Of a stretch of 6,277 nt of DNA, positions 1 to 6,105 are shown piece after piece; position 1 is the stretch's first letter, and every line of letters begins with the position of its first letter. The stretch covers positions 1-6,277 of the forward strand of contig DHTF01000131.1 of the NCBI GenBank assembly GCA_002411515.1, in the 5' to 3' direction. A program made the translations under genes and the position numbers. Below the pieces are notes generated by a model that did no database searches, was not told the DNA's origin, and saw nothing but the letters and a program-made list of their open reading frames with translations. The DNA is from Proteiniphilum sp. UBA5267. Its GTDB lineage: Bacteria; Bacteroidota; Bacteroidia; Bacteroidales; Dysgonomonadaceae.

Positions 1-1298
1 TTGATACAAGGATCACACTCTTTCCCGGCAACGTACATTATATGCAGTTTGGAGTGGATGGGACCAATTCGGCTGGTGACATGGGTGTGGCAAGTAACCT
101 GACTTATGAACATCGCAACTTGCTAAAGGGTGGAGAAACATTCCGTGTGCGTTTAAATGCGGCATATGAGTTTATCAAGGCTACAGACAGCCTCGATTTA
201 CTGGACAACAGTTACTATGAATACGGGGGTGAGGTGTTTCTGTCTATCCCGCAACTGTTGTTACCCTGGCTGATGAAGCAATTGAGAGACCAGCCTTCTG
301 CCTCCACGGAATTTTCTGCCGGTATAAACTTTCAAAAGAGACCCGAATATTTGCGTCAGTTTTTCAACCTCTCGAGCCGTTTTCAATGGTCGTCCATGGA
401 GTGGAAGCTACTCAACGTGCTGGAACCCATGGGCATTACCTACGTGCGGATGCCTTGGAAATCAAAGCGGTTCGAAGAACTATACTTGAGTGAAGAAGCC
501 AATCCCATTCTGCGATACAGCTACGATGAGCAGTTGATTGTGCGAAGTGCCTATACGGCTACGTTCACCAACTACAGCCGCATCTCGAGGGGTGGTATGC
601 CGCGCATTCCATTTCGTATCCGCACCGGCGTTGAGGTATCAGGTTGGCTTCCCCGTGTCGTCACCGACCTGGGAGGAGGCGATAAAAATGAACGGGGCGT
701 GAAGGAATTTTTTGGTATCCCTTATGCCGAGTATGTGAAGGGTGATTTTGATATTGCTCCCCTGATTACGTTGGACGACCAAAATACCATCGCCGCTCAT
801 TTTGCTGTGGGGGTGGCTTATCCATATGGCAATTCCACCGTGTTGCCTTTTGAGAAAAGATATTTTGGCGGCGGTGCCAACAGCGTAAGAGGCTGGAGTA
901 CGCGCACCCTTGGTCCTGGTACCTTTCACCGCGACTCCACGGGCCATGATTTCGGACACAGGGTGGGCGATGTCAAGTTGGATTTCAGTGTGGAGTATCG
1001 CCACAAGTTCACCCGCCTGGTTGAGGTGGCAACATTTGTGGATGCCGGTAATATATGGACTGTGAAAGAGTATGAAGAACAACCCGATGGCCTCTTCTCC
1101 TTCAATGATTTTTACAAAGAGCTGGCCGCATCCTATGGCTTGGGTATTCGTCTCGACCTCAACTTCCTCCTTATACGTGTGGATGGCGGTATGAAAGCAC
1201 ACAACCCCGCACTGCCCGAAGGATCGAGGTGGACCATTTTCAAACCCGACTTTGGCCGGGATTTCGCTTTTCACTTTGCGATCGGCTACCCGTTCTGA
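1..1298 (+). CDS. BamA/TamA-family outer-membrane beta-barrel protein, probably TamL (5' end missing)
   Basis: The reading frame is open from base 3, with no start codon needed inside the window, so this is the C-terminal part of a longer protein; the ATG at 42 is internal. About 432 residues are visible. They read as an Omp85-type barrel (bacterial surface antigen domain): repeated amphipathic strands, the segment NSAGDMGVASNLTYEHRNLL near the left edge, and the conserved loop-6 signature GGGANSVRGW (VRGW at 885-896). The chain ends FAIGYPF with a terminal phenylalanine, as outer-membrane barrels do. Proteins of this family insert in the outer membrane and assist assembly or translocation of other envelope proteins; the Bacteroidota member of this length and style is TamL, a lipoprotein partner of TamB. 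The lipoprotein signal and any tamB neighbour lie outside the window, so TamL rather than another BamA-like protein is a likely but unproven call. Its composition is close to that of the flanks of mod and differs from the AT-rich DNA just after its stop. It is probably a chromosomal core gene unrelated to the restriction cluster. Confidence 0.82.
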   Translation, partial: DTRITLFPGNVHYMQFGVDGTNSAGDMGVASNLTYEHRNLLKGGETFRVRLNAAYEFIKATDSLDLLDNSYYEYGGEVFLSIPQLLLPWLMKQLRDQPSASTEFSAGINFQKRPEYLRQFFNLSSRFQWSSMEWKLLNVLEPMGITYVRMPWKSKRFEELYLSEEANPILRYSYDEQLIVRSAYTATFTNYSRISRGGMPRIPFRIRTGVEVSGWLPRVVTDLGGGDKNERGVKEFFGIPYAEYVKGDFDIAPLITLDDQNTIAAHFAVGVAYPYGNSTVLPFEKRYFGGGANSVRGWSTRTLGPGTFHRDSTGHDFGHRVGDVKLDFSVEYRHKFTRLVEVATFVDAGNIWTVKEYEEQPDGLFSFNDFYKELAASYGLGIRLDLNFLLIRVDGGMKAHNPALPEGSRWTIFKPDFGRDFAFHFAIGYPF

Positions 1299-1299
1299 C

Positions 1300-1476
1300 A
1301 TAAATCAGAGAGCAAGTAGTAGCGTTATTGAAAACGAGATTATTGATAATATTGATAGCATGGAACACGATCGATTCGCTTTGAATGTCAATCAAGGCGG
1401 ATGGTGGCAAGACTATGTTACAAAAGAACTTTTAGAAAAAGCCATCTCTAAAAAAGAATCCAAAATAGCGAATTAA
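1300..1476 (+). pseudogene. Orphan coding remnant or small hypothetical protein
   Basis: Directly after the barrel gene's stop, a frame stays open to the TAA at 1474-1476. It reads like real protein: acidic and hydrophobic residues alternate, followed by ALNVNQGGWWQDYVTKELLE and a lysine-rich tail ending KIAN. The only ATG in the non-overlapping part is at 1360 and would give 38 residues. The next ATG upstream (1252) lies inside the barrel gene in another frame, and using it would need a 47-base overlap. The residues before Met-1360 (SSSVIENEIIDNID) also look protein-like, so I favour the 3' end of a lost gene whose 5' part was removed when the downstream DNA joined the barrel gene. I do not recognise the family. 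The alternative is an intact 38-residue small protein from 1360. No ribosome-binding site is evident before 1360. Confidence 0.35.
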
Positions 1477-1587
1477 ATTATATGAAATTAAGTAATTGAA
1501 GCAAGATAAATTTTGCTGTAACCAACATATCCAAGAGACCGTTTTAGTAACAATGATTTTTCAAAATTTTTGTACACATTTTTTGTA

Positions 1588-1617
1588 GAGTACAGAATAC
1601 TGGCTAATACTGTACTC
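1588..1617. repeat. Inverted repeat GAGTACAG/CTGTACTC with internal 10-bp-period direct repeat
   Basis: GAGTACAG (1588-1595) and CTGTACTC (1610-1617) are perfect reverse complements separated by 14 bases. Between and into the right arm, AATACTG occurs at 1596-1602 and again at 1606-1612, a spacing of 10 bases or about one helical turn. This could be an operator for a dimeric regulator, or a small RNA hairpin if transcribed. It lies about 100 bases upstream of the predicted promoter of the first Fic gene. The repeats are plain in the sequence; the function is inferred. Confidence 0.4.
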
Positions 1618-1687
1618 AAATAGTTTTGCATACAGATTTTAGAGACAAGATAATTAGACAACAATTTAACAGTAATATTTGTAAATA

Positions 1688-1708
1688 AATTGCGTACACT
1701 ACACAATT
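1688..1708. promoter_or_regulatory. 21-bp palindromic operator candidate overlapping the promoter
   Basis: Bases 1688-1708 form a dyad centred on 1698: left arm AATTGCGTA, spacer CAC, right arm TACACAATT. Eight of nine positions pair between the arms; the only mismatch is the C at 1693 against the A at 1703. It covers the -33 element and half of the spacer, where a bound repressor would block RNA polymerase. A symmetric site fits a dimeric helix-turn-helix protein. The winged-helix tail of the adjacent Fic protein is one candidate binder, but that link is inference. Confidence 0.45.
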
Positions 1709-1721
1709 AACGCTATTTTTG
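1690..1721 (+). promoter_or_regulatory. Bacteroidota-type promoter for the Fic/mod cluster
   Basis: TATTTTTG at 1714-1721 matches the Bacteroidota -7 consensus TAnnTTTG exactly. TTG at 1690-1692 lies 21 bases upstream and fits the -33 element spacing (19-23 bases). Transcription would start within about ten bases after 1721, close to the ATG at 1730. The later in-frame ATG at 1748 is therefore the more natural start, with a short leader. This is the only good match to the consensus found in the upstream region. Confidence 0.6.
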
Positions 1722-1729
1722 TAGTCAAA

Positions 1730-2863
1730 ATGCAAATTTTCTTTGTTATGCAATACAATACAGAAGATGCCGTCAATTATCACTACGGAACATTTCCGCC
1801 GAAGGAGATTGATTACTCTGTTTTTATCGGTGAACTGTTAGGCGCGACCGATGCACTGGCTCGTTACGACCAGATGCTAAAAAACATGCATAACAATGAG
1901 ATTCTGCTGGCCCCGTTGCGTAACAGGGAAGCGCTGCTATCCTCGCGAATCGAAGGGACAATCAGCACCATGGATGAGATCATGCAGTATGAGGCGGATG
2001 ATGACGTAACCGCTTCGGTACAGGCAAAATCGGATGTGATTGAAATTGTGCTTTACCAACGCGCATTGAAGAACGCGCAACAGGTTTTGGATTCCGGTTA
2101 CACACTCACGGTGAACTTCATCAAACAGCTCCACCAGCAACTGCTTTATGCGGGCAGGGGTGCCAGCAAATCACCCGGCGAGTTCAAAACAAGCCAGAAT
2201 TACCTTGCCGATAAAACACGGAGGAAAGTTGAATATGTGCCCATCAGTCCCGAACATTTGCAGGAAGGGTTGGACAAACTGATGCACTTTATATCGGACA
2301 GTTCACTCCCGTCCCTCGTGAAAACGGCCATCATCCATCTCGAGTTTGAAGCGCTGCATCCGTTTCAGGATGGGAATGGACGGATAGGTAGGATGTTGAT
2401 CACGTTGCATCTGTGGAAAGAAAAGATGTTGTCACAACCCTACTTTTACATCAGTGATTATTTTGATCAGAACAAAGAACTTTATATTGAAGCCATGAGA
2501 AACGTATCCAGGACAGGAGACTGGAACGAGTGGATCCGCTTTTTTATGGAAGCTGTAAGAGCTCAGGCAATATCCAACCTGGAGATCTCGGAAGAGATAC
2601 ACATTCTGTATGAGGAGATGAAGTCAGAGTTTGTCACACTGTTGGCTTCAAAATGGAACATGGAGATTCTGGACTTTCTTTTCACCAATCCGGTTTTCCG
2701 TAACAACAAATTTATCAGGAATACTGAAATACCTGCTGCTACTGCAGGCAATATCATCAAAAGATTACAGGATGCAGGGTATTTGGTTCAGAAAGAAGAG
2801 CCGTCCGGCAGAAGGGCAGCTCTTTATTCATTCGAACCCCTGATGCGCCTGGTAAGGGTGTAA
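1730..2863 (+). CDS. Fic-domain protein 1, class II self-inhibited (SoFic-like), with C-terminal winged helix
   Basis: Fic proteins transfer a nucleotide moiety, usually AMP from ATP, to hydroxyl side chains of target proteins. This 377-residue chain has the full active-site motif HPFQDGNGRIGR (residues 210-221, catalytic His210, Asp/Asn for metal and phosphate). It also has the inhibitory motif SSRIEG (71-76, SxxxE-G) on an N-terminal helix, which makes it class II: Glu75 should block productive ATP binding until relieved. A Fic_N-type region covers roughly residues 25-110, and the flap segment SPGEFKTSQNYL lies near 148-159. The last 65 or so residues (IPAATAGNIIKRLQDAGYLV, then a basic wing SGRRAALYSF) look like a winged helix. 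Length and order match SoFic-type proteins. The start could be 1730 or, more likely from the promoter position, the in-frame ATG at 1748 (six residues shorter). It is the first gene of the cluster, 48 bases before mod. Target and exact nucleotide cannot be read from the sequence. Codon use resembles that of the mod flanks. Confidence 0.92.
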   Translation: MQIFFVMQYNTEDAVNYHYGTFPPKEIDYSVFIGELLGATDALARYDQMLKNMHNNEILLAPLRNREALLSSRIEGTISTMDEIMQYEADDDVTASVQAKSDVIEIVLYQRALKNAQQVLDSGYTLTVNFIKQLHQQLLYAGRGASKSPGEFKTSQNYLADKTRRKVEYVPISPEHLQEGLDKLMHFISDSSLPSLVKTAIIHLEFEALHPFQDGNGRIGRMLITLHLWKEKMLSQPYFYISDYFDQNKELYIEAMRNVSRTGDWNEWIRFFMEAVRAQAISNLEISEEIHILYEEMKSEFVTLLASKWNMEILDFLFTNPVFRNNKFIRNTEIPAATAGNIIKRLQDAGYLVQKEEPSGRRAALYSFEPLMRLVRV

Positions 2864-2911
2864 GAGAATCAATCAAGCAATTCACAAAATAGAGGATACA
2901 AATCATCTGCA

Positions 2912-4846
2912 ATGGAAAAATTAACACAGGAAACAGTGAACTTCACGGAGAAAAATATCGACAGGATAGCCGCTCTTTTCCCGAGCGCCATTACCGAAAC
3001 CAAAGATGCCGACGGCAAACTGAAACAAGCAGTGAACTTCGATCAGTTAAAGCAGCTGCTCTCCGACGAGGTTGCTGATGGTGACGAAAGCTACGAGTTC
3101 ACCTGGGTGGGGAAGAAGCAATCCATCATTGAGGGGAACCGTCCCATCCGGAAAACGCTGCGTCCCTGTAAGGAGGAGAGCAAGAACTGGGACACTACCG
3201 AGAATCTCTATATCGAAGGCGACAACCTCGATGTGTTAAAGCTTCTGCAAAACTCCTACCTGAACAAGGTGAAGATGATCTACATCGATCCCCCCTACAA
3301 TACCGGCAACGATTTTGTTTACCGCGACAATTTCAAGTTCTCGAAAGAAGATTACGAGGAAGAGTTAGGGCTGTTCGATGAGGAAGAAAACCGGCTTTTC
3401 AAAAACACAGAGACCAGCGGCCGCTATCATTCTGATTGGTGCAGCATGATGTACCCCCGTCTGCAATTAGCCCGCAACCTGCTGACCGACGTTGGTGTAA
3501 TCTTTATTTCGATTGATGACAACGAAGTGCACAATTTGCGGAAGATTTGTGATGAAGTGTTTGGGGAAGAGAATTTTGTGGCAAACCTAATTTGGACAAA
3601 TAAGGAAGGTGGAGGTAGTTCTGATAGTAAGATGTTTAGATTAAAACATGAATATATATTATGTTATAGTAGGAATATTGATTATATTGAAATCACTGGA
3701 ATACCAGTTGGAAATGAAGATAGATATAAACTCGTTGATGAGTATTTAGAAACAAGAGGAAAATATTATTTACAGAAATTAGGTATGGGTTCTATTCAAT
3801 ATTCTGAATCCTTGGATTATCCTATTGAAGCTCCCGATGGCACTAGAATTACTCCAATAGACAACAATAAAGGAAGAAAAGCGTGTTGGAGATGGTCAAA
3901 ATCTAAATATGAATGGGGACTTGTAAACGGGTATATTGTTATACAAAAAGATAGAGATGATAGTTGGACAGTGTATTCTAAACAATACTTGAACTGTGAT
4001 AATGAAGGAAATATTATTACTAGAACACAGCGTCCCATGGGAGTTATTGATGAGTTTTCAAGCACCCAGGCATCTAAGTTATTATATAACATGGGACTGG
4101 GAGATCAATTTAATTACTCAAAGCCTATTGAATTAATTAAATACCTAATAAAAAGGCTTCCTAACAATGATATCATCCTCGACTTCTTCTCCGGCTCCGC
4201 AACAACTGCCCATGCCGTCATGCAACTCAATGCGGAAGATGGTGGCAACCGTAAGTTCATCATGGTACAGTTGCCGGAAGAGACCGATCCAAATTCAGAG
4301 GCATACAAAGCCGGTTACAAGAACATCTGCGAAATCGGGAAAGAGCGTATCCGAAGGGCTGGGAAAAAGATTGAGGAGGAACTGAACGCTAAATCAAAAG
4401 AGGGAGAATTGTTCAAGGAGGAGGAACACAGAACTCCTGACACCGGTTTCCGGGTACTGAAAGTGGACAGCACTAACATGAAGGACGTCTATTACAGTCC
4501 TTCAGAATACAACCAGCAGATGCTTCTGGACCTGGAAAGCAATATCAAGGAGGACCGTACCGATATTGACCTGCTATATGGGGTACTGCTCGACTGGGGT
4601 GTGCCGCTCTCATTACCCCACATCACTGAAAAAATTGGTGGGAAGGATGTGCATTTTGTGAATGACGCCGATCTGGTGGCCTGCTTCGAAGAGCATGTGC
4701 CGGAAGAGGTGATCCGGGAGATTGCAAGACGGAAACCGCTGCGGGTGGTGTTCCGTGACAGCTCGTTCCGCAACAGTCCGGACAAGATCAATGTCACGGA
4801 GATTTTTAAAACACTTTCTCCTGAAACAACCATCAAGGTGATTTAA
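2912..4846 (+). CDS. mod: Type III restriction-modification system DNA methyltransferase (Mod), N6-adenine
   Basis: Mod supplies both sequence recognition and S-adenosylmethionine-dependent adenine methylation, and is required by Res for cleavage. In the 644-residue chain the catalytic motif IV DPPYNTGND (Asp126-Pro-Pro-Tyr129) comes before the cofactor-binding motif I DFFSGSATTAHAV (424 on), the beta-class order of type III Mods. It is preceded by YIEGDNLDVLKLLQNSY and followed by VQLPEETDPNSEAYKAGYKNI, both typical of the family. The target-recognition region lies between, about residues 225-418. That stretch is AT-rich (17 G+C in 3661-3720 against 28 in 3241-3300, of 60 each) and uses AGA/AGG for 10 of 11 arginines, whereas the first 210 residues use CGN for 9 of 10. 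This points to a recombined specificity module. The gene appears intact, with no frameshift. An AGAGGA at 2891-2896 is a weak ribosome-binding candidate, 15 bases from the ATG. No separate promoter is evident, so it is probably co-transcribed with the Fic gene upstream; the second Fic gene starts 10 bases after its stop. Confidence 0.96.
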   Translation: MEKLTQETVNFTEKNIDRIAALFPSAITETKDADGKLKQAVNFDQLKQLLSDEVADGDESYEFTWVGKKQSIIEGNRPIRKTLRPCKEESKNWDTTENLYIEGDNLDVLKLLQNSYLNKVKMIYIDPPYNTGNDFVYRDNFKFSKEDYEEELGLFDEEENRLFKNTETSGRYHSDWCSMMYPRLQLARNLLTDVGVIFISIDDNEVHNLRKICDEVFGEENFVANLIWTNKEGGGSSDSKMFRLKHEYILCYSRNIDYIEITGIPVGNEDRYKLVDEYLETRGKYYLQKLGMGSIQYSESLDYPIEAPDGTRITPIDNNKGRKACWRWSKSKYEWGLVNGYIVIQKDRDDSWTVYSKQYLNCDNEGNIITRTQRPMGVIDEFSSTQASKLLYNMGLGDQFNYSKPIELIKYLIKRLPNNDIILDFFSGSATTAHAVMQLNAEDGGNRKFIMVQLPEETDPNSEAYKAGYKNICEIGKERIRRAGKKIEEELNAKSKEGELFKEEEHRTPDTGFRVLKVDSTNMKDVYYSPSEYNQQMLLDLESNIKEDRTDIDLLYGVLLDWGVPLSLPHITEKIGGKDVHFVNDADLVACFEEHVPEEVIREIARRKPLRVVFRDSSFRNSPDKINVTEIFKTLSPETTIKVI

Positions 4847-4856
4847 TTTTACCACT

Positions 4857-5984
4857 ATGGCCTATCAGATACCCAAATTGCCCTTGACCGGTGAAATAGA
4901 AACCAAAGCAGTACTCAAACAGCTAAATGCATCGAACCGTGTATTGGCAGAACTGAAAGGAGTTGCTTTGACCATTCCGAATGAGACTATATTGATCAAT
5001 ACCCTTGCATTACAGGAAGCTAAAGATAGTTCTGCGATTGAAAACATTGTCACAACCCATGATGATCTTTACCGGTCAGCTTCTGATGCAAAAAGCATGG
5101 CTATTTCTGCTGCTGCCAAAGAGGTTCACTCCTATGCTGTAGCGTTAAAACATGGATTTCAATTGGTAAGAAAGACGAAACTTCTTTCGAACTCGGTGAT
5201 TAAAGAAATCCAAAGTATGCTGGAACATAATGATGCCGGTTTTCGCAAGATACCTGGTACTTCTTTGAAGAATCAGTCAGGAGAAATCATTTATACCCCG
5301 CCTCAGAATCCTGATGAAATTGAGGATTACATGGCTAATCTTGAGATTTTTATCAACAATGACGATGTGTCAGACCTCGATCCTTTAACCAAGATGGCAA
5401 TTATTCACCATCAGTTTGAGAGTATTCATCCTTTCTTCGACGGAAACGGCAGGACAGGCCGTATCATCAATATTCTTTATCTTGTGGTCAAAGATCGGCT
5501 GGATATTCCCATTTTGTACTTGAGTCGGTACATCATCAAAAACAAATCTGAGTATTACAAGCTACTTCAAAAAGTACGTGACTCTGATGCCTGGGAAGAG
5601 TGGATTCTATTCATATTGAAAGGTGTTGAAGAAACAGCCCGGCAGACAATCTATCTGGTGAAACAGATATCTGCAATGATGTCGGAATATAAATTCAAAA
5701 TGCGTCCTGCTTTTGGCAAGGTTTATCGGCACGAATTGCTCAACAACCTTTTCAACCATCCCTACACAAAAATCGAGTTCATTATGCAGGACTTGGGGGT
5801 GAAGCGTTTGACTGCTGCAAAATACCTGGATATGTTGGTGAATGAAGAGCATGGAATGCAGTTGCTGGAAAAAATTAAAATTGGGAGAGAGAATTACTAC
5901 CTGAATACCCGGTTAATAGATCTCTTCATGAATTTTTCAATTTCTGGATTGGATGACAACACTGAAACAATCACCTCTCAATAA
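4857..5984 (+). CDS. Fic-domain protein 2, class II self-inhibited (SoFic-like), lying between mod and res
   Basis: This is a second predicted protein nucleotidyltransferase, 375 residues long. The active-site motif is HPFFDGNGRTGR (191-202, catalytic His191). The inhibitory motif is SSAIEN (58-63, SxxxE-N) followed by IVTTHDDLY, a combination common in SoFic-type proteins. The Fic_N region covers about residues 10-90. The flap segment IPGTSLKNQSGEIIYTPP lies at 132-149. The C-terminal 85 residues (HELLNNLFNHPYTKIEFIMQ and LGVKRLTAAKYLDMLVNEEHGM, then a strand-like wing) resemble a winged helix. The motif context differs clearly from Fic protein 1 (EN against EG, different flap and tail), so it is a separate subfamily rather than a recent duplicate. 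It starts 10 bases after the mod stop, with AAGG at 4835-4838 as a weak upstream signal, and is almost certainly translated from the mod transcript. Its place inside the mod-res unit suggests a role tied to the restriction system. All visible catalytic residues are present; targets are unknown. Confidence 0.93.
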   Translation: MAYQIPKLPLTGEIETKAVLKQLNASNRVLAELKGVALTIPNETILINTLALQEAKDSSAIENIVTTHDDLYRSASDAKSMAISAAAKEVHSYAVALKHGFQLVRKTKLLSNSVIKEIQSMLEHNDAGFRKIPGTSLKNQSGEIIYTPPQNPDEIEDYMANLEIFINNDDVSDLDPLTKMAIIHHQFESIHPFFDGNGRTGRIINILYLVVKDRLDIPILYLSRYIIKNKSEYYKLLQKVRDSDAWEEWILFILKGVEETARQTIYLVKQISAMMSEYKFKMRPAFGKVYRHELLNNLFNHPYTKIEFIMQDLGVKRLTAAKYLDMLVNEEHGMQLLEKIKIGRENYYLNTRLIDLFMNFSISGLDDNTETITSQ

Positions 5985-6073
5985 TATGTATGCGATTTTA
6001 CGTTTTCATATACATATTTTGGGGAAATGTATATCATTCTTCGTTTTTACGTGCTCATTTCCCAGAGGTGATT
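5969..6073. repeat. Long-range inverted repeat AATCACCTCT/AGAGGTGATT around the fic2-res gap
   Basis: AATCACCTCT (5969-5978) lies in the last codons of the second Fic gene. Its perfect 10-base reverse complement AGAGGTGATT lies at 6064-6073. The right arm contains AGGTGAT, which matches a Shine-Dalgarno sequence (complement of the 16S tail ATCACCT); the left arm therefore resembles an anti-Shine-Dalgarno and could mask it in the mRNA. The arms are 85 bases apart. The pairing is exact; its occurrence in vivo is inference. Confidence 0.4.
5993..6058 (+). repeat. Imperfect 17-bp direct repeat flanking an AT-rich hairpin
   Basis: CGATTTTACGTTTTCAT (5993-6009) recurs as CGTTTTTACGTGCTCAT (6042-6058), 14 of 17 bases identical, with starts 49 bases apart. 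Between them, ATATACAT (6008-6015) and ATGTATAT (6027-6034) are perfect inverted repeats with an 11-base loop. The hairpin is followed by the T-rich stretch 6036-6048, so a weak transcription terminator or attenuator is possible, but the A/T stem argues against a strong one. Paired direct repeats could instead bind a regulator of res. Confidence 0.35.
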
Positions 6074-6081
6074 ATTATATA

Positions 6082-6105
6082 ATGAATACAATTCAACAGT
6101 CGTGA
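6082..6105 (+). promoter_or_regulatory. Possible 7-codon leader mini-ORF coupled to res
   Basis: ATG at 6082 opens a 7-residue frame (MNTIQQS) that ends at TGA 6103-6105, overlapping the GTG start of res (6102-6104) as GTGA. AGGTGAT at 6066-6072 sits 9 bases before this ATG, ideal Shine-Dalgarno spacing, but 29 bases before the res GTG. Translation of the mini-ORF could hand ribosomes to res. Bacteroidota ribosomes usually make little use of Shine-Dalgarno pairing, so chance remains a real alternative. Confidence 0.3.

Larger units (their letters stand above)
1477..1729. other. AT-rich non-coding regulatory region upstream of the Fic/type III cluster
   Basis: These 253 bases contain no convincing gene on either strand. 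They hold three copies of TTTTTGTA (1567-1574, 1580-1587, 1716-1723), a TGTACA palindrome (1571-1576), an 8-bp perfect inverted repeat (1588-1595 with 1610-1617), and the promoter with an overlapping palindrome described separately. No terminator hairpin with a T-run was found after the barrel gene or the remnant. The density of GTAC-centred dyads suggests protein-binding sites for control of the downstream cluster. Confidence 0.5.

Noticed and set aside
639..1301. Long open frame of 220 codons on the - strand
   Set aside because: It lies antisense to the well-supported outer-membrane barrel, shows no recognisable domain, and follows the codon pattern of the opposite strand.
1488..1706. 72-codon - strand frame in the AT-rich region before the first Fic gene
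   Set aside because: It is low in complexity and AT-driven, has no recognisable family and overlaps the promoter and palindrome; random AT-rich DNA explains it better.
3290..3295. Run of six C in the DPPY codons of mod as a phase-variation tract
   Set aside because: It simply encodes Pro-Pro of the invariant catalytic motif and is too short for a slippage switch. No longer homopolymer or tandem repeat was seen in mod.
4492..4855. Two - strand frames (114 and 80 codons) opposite the 3' end of mod
   Set aside because: They are antisense to conserved Mod sequence with biased, serine-rich or histidine-rich translations typical of shadow frames.
6008..6048. Strong intrinsic terminator between fic2 and res
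   Set aside because: The hairpin stem is only A/T-rich with an 11-base loop and the following T-rich stretch is interrupted, so it is kept only as a weak attenuator candidate within the repeat entry.
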